45,573 nt of DNA, from positions 1 through 45,573 of the forward strand of contig NZ_AKJD01000254.1 in assembly GCF_000282515.1 (NCBI RefSeq), read 5' to 3'. The notes below the pieces were generated by a model. That model was not told where the DNA came from. It saw only the letters and a list, made by a program, of their open reading frames with translations, and made no database searches. The position numbers and the translations under genes are program-made. The first letter of the stretch is position 1. Each line of letters starts with the position of its first letter. This DNA comes from Pseudomonas sp. GM80. GTDB taxonomy: Bacteria > Pseudomonadota > Gammaproteobacteria > Pseudomonadales > Pseudomonadaceae. Below, piece after piece: positions 8,035 to 14,489 of the stretch.

Positions 8035-8847
8035 TCAGCTCTGACAGCGCGGGCAGAACACACTGGCGCGCTGGCCCAGTTTCACCTCACGCAAACCGGT
8101 GCCACAGACCTTGCAGTGTTCGTTTCCACGGCCATAAACATACAGCTCCTGCTGGAAATAGCCTGGCTGGCCGTCGCCGCCGATGAAGTCACGCAACGTG
8201 GTGCCGCCGCGCTCGATGGCAGCAGCAAGGATGCGTTTGATCTCGATCGCCAACTTCAGATAACGCGCGCGGGAAATGCCGCCGGCCTCGCGACGCGGGT
8301 CAATCCCGGCAGCGAACAGCGCTTCGGTCGCGTAAATATTGCCGACGCCCACCACCACCGCGTTGTCCATGATGAACGGCTTGACCGCCATCGACCGCCC
8401 GCGCGACAGCTGGAACAGCCGCTCGCCGTCGAACAGATCGGTCAACGGCTCCGGCCCGAGACGAATCAGCAGCTCATGATTGAGCGGATCGTTACTCCAG
8501 AGCATCGCACCGAACCGGCGCGGATCGGTGTAGCGCAGCGCCAGCCCCGATTCCAGCTCGATATCGACATGCTCATGCTTCAACGCCGGCAGGCCGACTT
8601 CGACCAGACGCAAATTCCCGGACATGCCCAAATGGCTGATCAACGTGCCGACTTCGGCGTTGATCAGCAGATACTTGGCCCGCCGTTCGACCAGCACGAT
8701 ACGCTGCCCCGACAGGCGCACATCGAGGTCTTCCGGGATCGGCCAGCGCAAGCGCCGATCACGCACGATCACCCGGCTGACGCGCTGGCCTTCCAGATGC
8801 GGGGCAATGCCGCGGCGGGTGGTTTCGACTTCCGGCAATTCAGGCAT
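8035..8847 (-). CDS. mutM: Formamidopyrimidine-DNA glycosylase
   Basis: The 270-residue bifunctional glycosylase/AP lyase removes 8-oxoguanine and other oxidised purines. It opens with MPELPEVETTRRG, in which Pro2 is the nucleophile and Glu3 the catalytic acid. The lesion-binding region contains LGMSGNLR. The C-terminal zinc finger has CKVCGTG followed by CPRCQS. All catalytic and zinc residues are present. The gene lies 12 bases downstream of the HDOD gene on the same strand, so the two are probably cotranscribed, an order also found in PAO1. Confidence 0.97.
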   Translation of the reverse strand: MPELPEVETTRRGIAPHLEGQRVSRVIVRDRRLRWPIPEDLDVRLSGQRIVLVERRAKYLLINAEVGTLISHLGMSGNLRLVEVGLPALKHEHVDIELESGLALRYTDPRRFGAMLWSNDPLNHELLIRLGPEPLTDLFDGERLFQLSRGRSMAVKPFIMDNAVVVGVGNIYATEALFAAGIDPRREAGGISRARYLKLAIEIKRILAAAIERGGTTLRDFIGGDGQPGYFQQELYVYGRGNEHCKVCGTGLREVKLGQRASVFCPRCQS

Positions 8848-8859
8848 GGTGTTCTCGAA

Positions 8860-9726
8860 TCAATGCGCGCCGAGGTCGCGGATCGTTTGTTTGAGGGATT
8901 CGAAGTCGTAATCCGACAGCCCTACGTAATCGAGTACCAGCGGCCCGACCGCGTTCCATTCGAAATCTTCGGTCTGATTGCCCAGCACGCGATAAGAGGC
9001 GCAAATGTGCTCGGCCATCTTCAGGATCGCCAGCAGGTTTTTCAGCTGGCTGTTGCGCGACGATTCATCGCTGAAAATCGCCAAGGCATTGTGGTGATTG
9101 GCGATGGCAGCGCTGACGTGTTCCGGCAGACGCCACGACTTGGCGGTGTAATAACCGACCACGGCATGGTTGGTGTTGAACTCGCTGTTTTCAGTGTCGA
9201 CCACGCGGCATTCCGGGCTGGCGTTGGCGTAAGCCTTTTCCAGCACCGTCATGTAATTGGGGAAGCGCTGCAACATCAGCGGCACGCCGCAATCGTGGAA
9301 CAGGCCCAAGGCATAAGCCTCGTCACCGGCCTGGGTGCCAACGCGTTTGGCCAGGGTCAGGCACGTCATCGCCACATCCTGGGCGGTGTCCCAGAAACGG
9401 TTGAGGGTGACGATGGTGTCGTCGTTCATCTCGCCCTTGATCGACTGCGCATTAATCAGGTTGATGATCGAACGGCTGCCCAACAGGTTCACCGCACGCT
9501 GGATCGAGGTGATCTTGTTGCTCAAGCCGTAATACGGCGAGTTGACGATTTTCAGCAGCGAGCCGGACAGGCCAGGGTCCTGCGCGATCAGCTTGGCGAT
9601 CACCTCCAGGTCCGGGTCGGGCATGTACTGCTCCATTTGCAGATCCACCATGATCTGCGGTTGCGCGGGCACACTGATGCCTTGCAGCGATTGTTGAATC
9701 TGTTCGGTGGTCAGCTCTTGGGACAT
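8860..9726 (-). CDS. HDOD-domain protein
   Basis: This 288-residue protein contains the HDOD domain (about residues 20-215), a degenerate relative of HD phosphohydrolases. Recognisable parts are DPGLSGSLLKIVNSPYYG, ITSIQRAVNLLGSRSI and ALGLFHDCGVPLML. HDOD proteins commonly act in signalling, motility or cyclic-di-GMP pathways without being hydrolases themselves. No second output domain is visible. It is the first gene of a likely pair with mutM. Confidence 0.88.
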   Translation of the reverse strand: MSQELTTEQIQQSLQGISVPAQPQIMVDLQMEQYMPDPDLEVIAKLIAQDPGLSGSLLKIVNSPYYGLSNKITSIQRAVNLLGSRSIINLINAQSIKGEMNDDTIVTLNRFWDTAQDVAMTCLTLAKRVGTQAGDEAYALGLFHDCGVPLMLQRFPNYMTVLEKAYANASPECRVVDTENSEFNTNHAVVGYYTAKSWRLPEHVSAAIANHHNALAIFSDESSRNSQLKNLLAILKMAEHICASYRVLGNQTEDFEWNAVGPLVLDYVGLSDYDFESLKQTIRDLGAH

Positions 9727-9899
9727 AAGTACACACTCTGGGACAGGCGGCGATTCTAACCGCTGAAACTGGACGGGGACACACCAATGGGCACATCGGA
9801 GGAACTTTCATTCAAGCTCAGGCTTCGGATTTCGTAAGGCCCGACGGACAATTTCTGTCCGGTGCGGCAACAAATCCCCACAGACTCAGGAGCTTATCG

Positions 9900-10439
9900 A
9901 TGGCCACCTCCCTCAACGGCAAGCGCGTCGCTTTTTTGGTAACCGATGGTTTCGAACAGGTTGAATTGACAGGTCCCAAGCAGGCGCTGGAGCAGGCTGG
10001 CGCGCAGGTCGACATCCTTTCGGCCGAGGCCGGCAAGGTCAAAGGCTGGAATCACGACAAACCGGCGGACGACTTCACCGTCGACCAGACGTTCCAGGCG
10101 GCGAGTATCGAGCAGTACGACGCCGTGGTGCTGCCGGGCGGCGTGCAGAACTCCGACACTATTCGTATCGATCAGGATGCCCAGCATCTGGTCAAGACCG
10201 GCGCCTCGGCCGGCAAACCGATCGCAGTGATCTGTCATGGCAGCTGGCTGTTGATTTCCGCCGGGCTGGTCAATGGCAAAACCATGACCAGCTATAAAAC
10301 CGTCAAGGATGATCTGGTGAACGCTGGCGTGCACTGGGTGGACAAAGAAGTGGTCAAGGACGGCAACCTGATCAGCAGCCGGCAGCCGGATGATATTCCG
10401 GCGTTCAGCAAAGAGTTGATCGATACACTGTCTGCCTAG
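9900..10439 (+). CDS. pfpI: PfpI/DJ-1 family protein (YhbO-like)
   Basis: The 179-residue protein of the DJ-1/PfpI superfamily has the nucleophile elbow AVICHGSWLL with Cys112 followed by His113. The supporting acidic residue is near GFEQVELTGP (Glu19 or Glu22). The length matches E. coli YhbO and PAO1 PfpI. Family members have been described as stress proteins, as chaperone or deglycase-type activities and as proteases, and the exact reaction is debated. It is preceded by a good ribosome binding site (CAGGAG). The following intergenic region is filled with repeats. Confidence 0.9.
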   Translation: MATSLNGKRVAFLVTDGFEQVELTGPKQALEQAGAQVDILSAEAGKVKGWNHDKPADDFTVDQTFQAASIEQYDAVVLPGGVQNSDTIRIDQDAQHLVKTGASAGKPIAVICHGSWLLISAGLVNGKTMTSYKTVKDDLVNAGVHWVDKEVVKDGNLISSRQPDDIPAFSKELIDTLSA

Positions 10440-10453
10440 CTTTCAAGGCAGTC

Positions 10454-10480
10454 TTCGCGAGCAAGCCCACTTCCACAGGG
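10454..10480. repeat. Half REP, family B
   Basis: TTCGCGAGCAAGCCCACTTC plus CACAGGG matches one arm of the palindrome at 4874-4940, but no complementary arm is present nearby. It is probably a decayed element. Confidence 0.6.
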
Positions 10481-10510
10481 GAATGCTTTTCTCCTTTCAC
10501 ACTGATCTAT

Positions 10511-10643
10511 TGTGGCGAGGGGATTTATCCCCGTTCGGCTGCGCAGCAGTCGCAAAACCTGACAGCGCGGTGTATCAGACATACCGTGTCAGATGGCCTT
10601 GGGACGGCTGCGCCGTCCAACGGGGATAAATCCCCTCGCCACA
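10511..10643. repeat. REP-type palindrome, family C
   Basis: The outer arms TGTGGCGAGGGGATTTATCC and GGATAAATCCCCTCGCCACA are exact reverse complements. They enclose about 90 bases with additional inner palindromes. Related elements are at 20673-20768 and 44352-44446. The right arm passes directly into the 19-bp tandem array. The 361 bases between pfpI and rlmI hold these repeats and the rlmI leader; I see no gene there. Confidence 0.85.
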
Positions 10644-10711
10644 GATAAATCCTCTAGCTACAGGTAAATCCCCTAGCCACAGATAAGTCCCCTGGCCACA
10701 GGCAAATCCCC
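10625..10711. repeat. 19-bp degenerate tandem array grown from a REP arm
   Basis: Four full units of 19 bases begin at 10625, 10644, 10663 and 10682, with a partial fifth at 10701. Each is a variant of GATAAATCCCCTAGCCACA. The first unit is the right arm of the family C REP; the later units differ at a few positions each. Confidence 0.85.
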
Positions 10712-10800
10712 CCACATTGGGAACGCACCACATGTCCATTTGCCGGCCAATCAGCCGGCCTGACGCGCTATACTCCCGCTCTTTTTTCCGGAGCGACGTC

Positions 10801-11997
10801 ATGTCCCTGCCTAGCCTGCGCCTCAAAGCCAATGCCGACCGTCGCCTGCGCAACGGCCACTTGTGGGTCTACAGCAACGAAATCGATGTGGCCGCCACCC
10901 CATTGCACGGCTTCAAGGCCGGCGATCAGGCGATCCTCGAAGCCGCCGGCGGCAAAACCCTGGGCATCGTAGCGATGAGCCCGAACAACCTGATCTGCGC
11001 CCGTCTGGTGTCCCGCGACATCAAGCTGCAACTGGACAAATCGCTGCTGGTACATCGCCTCAACGTGGCCCTGTCGCTGCGCGATCGCCTGTTCGACAAG
11101 CCGTTCTATCGTCTGGTCTACGGTGATTCCGACCTGTTGCCAGGCCTGGTGGTTGACCGTTTCGGCGACATCCTCGTCGTGCAGATCGCCTCGGCGACCA
11201 TGGAAGCGCACAAAGACGACGTGATCGCGGCGCTGACCCAAGTGCTCAAGCCAAGCGGCATCCTGTTCAAGAACGACTCCGCTGCGCGTGATGCCGAAGG
11301 CCTCAACCGCTACGTCGAAACCGTGTTCGGCCTGGTGCCGGAGTGGGTGGCGCTGGAAGAGAACGGCGTGAAATTCGAAGCCCCGGTCATCCAGGGTCAG
11401 AAAACCGGCTGGTTCTACGACCACCGCATGAACCGCGCGCGCCTGGCGCCGTACGCCAAAGGCAAACGCGTTCTCGACCTTTATAGCTACATCGGTGGTT
11501 GGGGCGTGCAGGCTGCCGCTTTCGGCGCCAGTGAAGTGTTCTGCGTCGATGCGTCGGCCTTCGCCCTCGACGGCGTTGAGCGCAACGCTGCGTTGAACGG
11601 TTTCGCCGACAAGATGACCTGCATCGAAGGCGACGTCTTCGAAGCGCTGAAAGAGCTGAAAGCCAGCGAAGAGCGTTTCGACGTGATCGTTGCCGATCCG
11701 CCGGCGTTCATCAAACGCAAGAAAGACATGAAGAACGGCGAAGGCGCCTACCGTCGTCTGAACGAGCAAGCCATGCGCCTGCTCAACAAGGACGGCATCC
11801 TGGTCAGCGCTTCGTGCTCGATGCACCTGCCGGAAGACGATCTGCAGAACATCCTGCTGACCAGCGCCCGTCACCTGGATCGCAACATCCAGATGCTCGA
11901 ACGCGGCGGTCAGGGCCCGGATCACCCGGTGCACCCGGCGATCCCCGAAACGCGCTACATCAAGAGCATCACCTGCCGCCTGCTGCCTAACAGCTGA
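10801..11997 (+). CDS. rlmI: 23S rRNA (cytosine-C5) methyltransferase, RlmI type
   Basis: The start at 10801 gives 398 residues, matching E. coli RlmI (396); an earlier in-frame ATG would add 28 unrelated residues. The N-terminal PUA domain (about residues 1-75, LRLKANADRRLRNGHLWVYSNEI) binds RNA. A central segment has GWFYDHRMNRA. The Rossmann methyltransferase domain has the AdoMet motif VLDLYSYIGGWGV (about 221-233), the acidic VFCVDAS and the catalytic VADPPAFIKR. The conserved Cys is in VSASCSMHL. It would methylate a cytosine of 23S rRNA (C1962 in E. coli). A strong terminator follows. Confidence 0.93.
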   Translation: MSLPSLRLKANADRRLRNGHLWVYSNEIDVAATPLHGFKAGDQAILEAAGGKTLGIVAMSPNNLICARLVSRDIKLQLDKSLLVHRLNVALSLRDRLFDKPFYRLVYGDSDLLPGLVVDRFGDILVVQIASATMEAHKDDVIAALTQVLKPSGILFKNDSAARDAEGLNRYVETVFGLVPEWVALEENGVKFEAPVIQGQKTGWFYDHRMNRARLAPYAKGKRVLDLYSYIGGWGVQAAAFGASEVFCVDASAFALDGVERNAALNGFADKMTCIEGDVFEALKELKASEERFDVIVADPPAFIKRKKDMKNGEGAYRRLNEQAMRLLNKDGILVSASCSMHLPEDDLQNILLTSARHLDRNIQMLERGGQGPDHPVHPAIPETRYIKSITCRLLPNS

Positions 11998-12009
11998 TAG
12001 CCGAGCAAA

Positions 12010-12042
12010 AGCGGGGAGCCCAAGGGCTCCCCGCTTGTTTTC
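12010..12042 (+). terminator. Intrinsic terminator of rlmI
   Basis: AGCGGGGAGCC and GGCTCCCCGCT pair around a short CAA(G) loop and are followed by TGTTTTC. The stem is GC-rich and sits 12 bases after the rlmI stop codon. It separates rlmI from the accessory operon that follows. Confidence 0.85.
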
Positions 12043-12218
12043 GGGCGGTGCAAGGCCGTCGATTGCCATTCAGTTTTTTCTTTTCCTACAACTAACTTCC
12101 TGGCAGCGTGCAGGAAATTTCTCTGCGTCTTTAAAACAGTGGAAAACAACTTACAAGCACAGGCCTGAAGCAAGGTTTGCTCCGACAAATTTACGGAATC
12201 TTCCTACTTAATCTCCGC

Positions 12219-12249
12219 TTGCCATTAATCAATTACAAACTATGATTAA
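12219..12249 (+). promoter_or_regulatory. Sigma-70-type promoter with overlapping inverted repeat
   Basis: The -35 TTGCCA (12219-12224) and -10 TATGAT (12241-12246) are 16 bases apart. A perfect inverted repeat TTAATCA (12225-12231) and TGATTAA (12243-12249) fills the spacer and covers the -10, so a dimeric regulator bound here could control initiation. The transcript would start near 12253, about 47 bases before the small gene. The surrounding DNA (about 12060-12300) is clearly more A/T-rich than its neighbours. This lies in the 302-base gap between rlmI and the small gene, which otherwise holds only the rlmI terminator. Confidence 0.55.
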
Positions 12250-12279
12250 GTTGTCACCACGAGGTGGCATTCAATCTCG

Positions 12280-12296
12280 ATGAACAAGGAGTTCAT
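12280..12296 (+). promoter_or_regulatory. Probable RsmA/RsmE (CsrA) binding hairpin over the Shine-Dalgarno
   Basis: The RNA AUGAACAAGGAGUUCAU folds into a perfect 6-bp stem (AUGAAC with GUUCAU) with AAGGA as the five-base loop. The loop holds the Shine-Dalgarno AAGGAG of the 23-codon gene starting at 12300. A GGA in a small hairpin loop overlapping the ribosome binding site is the known form of RsmA/RsmE targets, and ACAAGGAGU is close to their reported consensus. RsmA/E would repress translation and GacA-driven small RNAs would relieve it. Confidence 0.65.
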
Positions 12297-12299
12297 ACT

Positions 12300-12371
12300 A
12301 TGAAAGCAATTACTCTGGAAACTAACAAAATCGCAAACCTGGCTTTTCTGGTTGCCCCTAAAGCCCGCTAA
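12300..12371 (+). CDS. 23-residue peptide, candidate RiPP precursor
   Basis: The open frame from ATG at 12300 to TAA at 12369-12371 encodes 23 residues beginning MKAITLETNK and ending FLVAPKAR. It has a strong ribosome binding site AAGGAG (12286-12291) eight bases before the ATG. The peptide has Thr5, Thr8, Phe16, Pro20, Lys21 and Arg23, and no Cys, Ser, Tyr or Trp. It has no signal peptide or membrane segment of normal length. It lies at the head of an operon with a SagB-type dehydrogenase, an AurF-like oxygenase and an exporter, which is the place of a precursor peptide. The good translation signals and likely Rsm control support a real product. Alternatives are a regulatory leader peptide or a small toxin. 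I do not recognise the family. Confidence 0.7.
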   Translation: MKAITLETNKIANLAFLVAPKAR

Positions 12372-12378
12372 GTAAGTC

Positions 12379-12412
12379 AGGACGCTGGGGAGTGCCGGCA
12401 CCCCAGCGTCCT
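12379..12412 (+). promoter_or_regulatory. Strong hairpin between precursor gene and modification genes
   Basis: AGGACGCTGGGG (12379-12390) pairs perfectly with CCCCAGCGTCCT (12401-12412) around a ten-base loop AGTGCCGGCA. The hairpin begins eight bases after the stop codon of the 23-codon gene. No T-run follows, so it is more likely a partial terminator or a 3'-end stabiliser than a full terminator. Such elements behind precursor genes raise the ratio of peptide to enzymes in many bacteriocin operons. Confidence 0.75.
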
Positions 12413-12441
12413 TCAGACCTCTCCAGAGTGAAGCATTGAAC

Positions 12442-13515
12442 ATGCACATCAATCCGTACTTATTCATATTGCCGCGCACGCCCGGATTCATAGTCTGGAA
12501 TTACAAAGACCACCTCCAGCACGAACTGGATCTTGATTACTCTTGTAGACTTGCAAAACTTATCAACAACCCAAACTTGTTCAATCAAGACAATATAATA
12601 GACACCCAACTATTAAACGCAGGAATAATAACTGCTTCAAAGATTGACAGCCCAGAATGGGGCTGGGATGAACTGTCGAAGATTTATCACATCGGCACAC
12701 AAAACATTCCGTGCGAACAACCACCACAGAATATCCAAGAGTGGTCCAGACAATACCTGAGCCACTGCAATGAAGTGCTGGCCAAACCGGCGCCCGCGAC
12801 AGAGCGCCCGGCACAGGACACGCAGCCGCGCATCGCGCTCCCGGCGTCCCGCGTGTTGACCGATGACAGCCTTGGCCACGCGCTGCGCGAGCGCAAAACC
12901 TGCCGTTCCTATACCGGTGAAGCGATCACATTGAATGATGTCGCCACCCTGCTCTATCTATCCTTCGGCTATTTACACGAGCGCGACAACGACCGCGACG
13001 ACAGCATTGCCAACGGTCTCGACGCGCGTCGCAGCAGCCCCTCGGGTGGTGGACTGAATGCCTGCGAGGGCTTTGTTCTGGCACAGAACGTCAGCGGCCT
13101 GCAGCCCGGCGTCTATGCCTATCATCCGGCAGAACATGCCTTGAGCCTTATCAACCCACTGCCGGAGTCGGCACTGGGCCTGCTGCTCGGCGGCCAACAC
13201 TTCATCAACAACTTGCCGCTGGGGCTGTTCATCACCGCGCGCTTCGACAAGCTCTGGTGGAAATACGAGCATTCCCGAGCCTATCGCATGGCATTCGTCG
13301 AAGCGGGCCATCTCTCACAATCCTTCCAGCTGGTGGCCACCGCACTGGGCTTCGGCACCTGGCTGACCGGAGCGTTCTCGGATGATCAGGTCGAAACCTT
13401 GCTGAGCATCACTGGCAGCGCGGAACAACCGCTGTTCTTCGTCGGTTGTGGCGCCAGCGACGGTCAGGCCATGTGCCAGGAAATGCAGGATCTGTTGCAG
13501 CAGGCCCAAACATGA
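12442..13515 (+). CDS. SagB/ThcOx-type FMN-dependent dehydrogenase
   Basis: This protein has 357 residues from ATG 12442; a TTG six bases earlier is possible, but GAGTGAAG is spaced correctly for the ATG. Residues 1 to about 105 form an extension (PYLFILPRTPGFIVWNYKD) like the N-terminal domain seen before the nitroreductase fold in SagB and related RiPP dehydrogenases. From about residue 130 the nitroreductase fold begins, with ALRERKTCRSYTG, SSPSGGGLNACEG, GLQPGVYAYHP and a C-terminal EAGHLSQSFQLVATALGFG. SagB-type enzymes use FMN to oxidise azolines or otherwise dehydrogenate peptide-bound groups. Here no cyclodehydratase gene is present, so the substrate must differ or be made by other enzymes. 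The first 300 bases are A/T-rich. Its stop overlaps the next start in ATGA. Confidence 0.82.
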   Translation: MHINPYLFILPRTPGFIVWNYKDHLQHELDLDYSCRLAKLINNPNLFNQDNIIDTQLLNAGIITASKIDSPEWGWDELSKIYHIGTQNIPCEQPPQNIQEWSRQYLSHCNEVLAKPAPATERPAQDTQPRIALPASRVLTDDSLGHALRERKTCRSYTGEAITLNDVATLLYLSFGYLHERDNDRDDSIANGLDARRSSPSGGGLNACEGFVLAQNVSGLQPGVYAYHPAEHALSLINPLPESALGLLLGGQHFINNLPLGLFITARFDKLWWKYEHSRAYRMAFVEAGHLSQSFQLVATALGFGTWLTGAFSDDQVETLLSITGSAEQPLFFVGCGASDGQAMCQEMQDLLQQAQT

Positions 13516-14489
13516 GCTCACAGATTCAGCAGCAGACCGAAGCCCCCGAGTCGTGGGCACACAAGTTCATTCTCAGCGACTGGAACAATCGCGCTTCGGT
13601 ACGTTCCAGCCAACACGATTACCAACTGCCGCCGGATCTGGCGCAGCAACTGCAAACCCGCCACTGGTTTCCACCCGCCTTTCTTCCGTACCTCGCACAC
13701 CCGGTCATCCAGGCTGCGGGCAGCGCAGTCACCCACAGCCTGGCGGCCAGGCATCTGGTGCACTTTCTCGACTACACCACACTGCTCGAACACCGCATCG
13801 TCAACCGGGCCGTCGAAACCATCGTCCACGGCGAGTTGCCCGCCTACGTGCCCTCGCGCATGAAAAACGCCGCCCTGCAGCTCTACACCGACGAGGGCTA
13901 TCACGCGCTGTTTTCCCATCAACTCGCCGAACAGATCGCCCGCCTGCATGGCATCACCGATCGCCCGGCGATGCCGTTGCGCATCACTCGCTTGAACGCA
14001 GTGATTGCACGCACCCCGGAAGGCAACCGCCCGCTGGCCTGGTTTCTGCTTGGATTCGTATCGGAAACCATCATTGCCCGGGAGTTGCTCGATGTCTGCC
14101 GCGACAGCCTGGTATCCAGTGTGAGCGACATGCTGCGCGATCACCTCGCTGACGAGGCCCGTCACAGCCGCTATTTCGCCGAGGTTTTTCATTACCTCTG
14201 GCTGACCCTGAACAGCCGCCAGCGCATGTTCAGCGCAAAAATACTGTTGGAGGTCATCAGGATTTTTTTCGAGGTCGATGAGCAATGGCTGCAACAAAGT
14301 CTGCGCAGTGAGGCTATCGCCGACAGCGCTATCAGGGAAATTCTCGATGGCTTGATCAACGCCAATGCCAGCCGTCAGCGCGCCAGAACGGGTGCAACCG
14401 CGACGCTGGATGCCCTGAAAAAGGCCGGATTTTTCGCACTCGCCCACAACCAGAAACTCTTTGCCAAGGCAGGACTGATCGATGGATGA
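13512..14489 (+). CDS. AurF-like diiron oxygenase
   Basis: The ATG at 13512 overlaps the previous stop (ATGA), giving 325 residues. The residues expected to bind two irons in p-aminobenzoate N-oxygenase AurF are all in place: Glu93 (LLEHR), Glu128 and His131 (DEGYH), Glu185 (SETIIAREL), and His211, Glu215, His218 (HLADEARH). The spacings Glu-35-Glu-3-His and His-4-Glu-3-His equal those I recall for AurF. Family members oxidise amines to hydroxylamine or nitro groups, and others hydroxylate carbon. In this operon the likely substrate is an amine or side chain of the small peptide or of a product derived from it. The exact reaction is unknown. Confidence 0.85.
   Translation: MSSQIQQQTEAPESWAHKFILSDWNNRASVRSSQHDYQLPPDLAQQLQTRHWFPPAFLPYLAHPVIQAAGSAVTHSLAARHLVHFLDYTTLLEHRIVNRAVETIVHGELPAYVPSRMKNAALQLYTDEGYHALFSHQLAEQIARLHGITDRPAMPLRITRLNAVIARTPEGNRPLAWFLLGFVSETIIARELLDVCRDSLVSSVSDMLRDHLADEARHSRYFAEVFHYLWLTLNSRQRMFSAKILLEVIRIFFEVDEQWLQQSLRSEAIADSAIREILDGLINANASRQRARTGATATLDALKKAGFFALAHNQKLFAKAGLIDG

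Noticed and set aside
9780..9899. Possible small gene or regulatory RNA upstream of pfpI
   Set aside because: No convincing start, terminator or conserved structure is visible; the stretch looks like a plain leader with a ribosome binding site.
10625..10711. Tandem repeats as a CRISPR array
   Set aside because: The units are contiguous 19-mers without spacers and derive from a REP arm; no cas genes are present.
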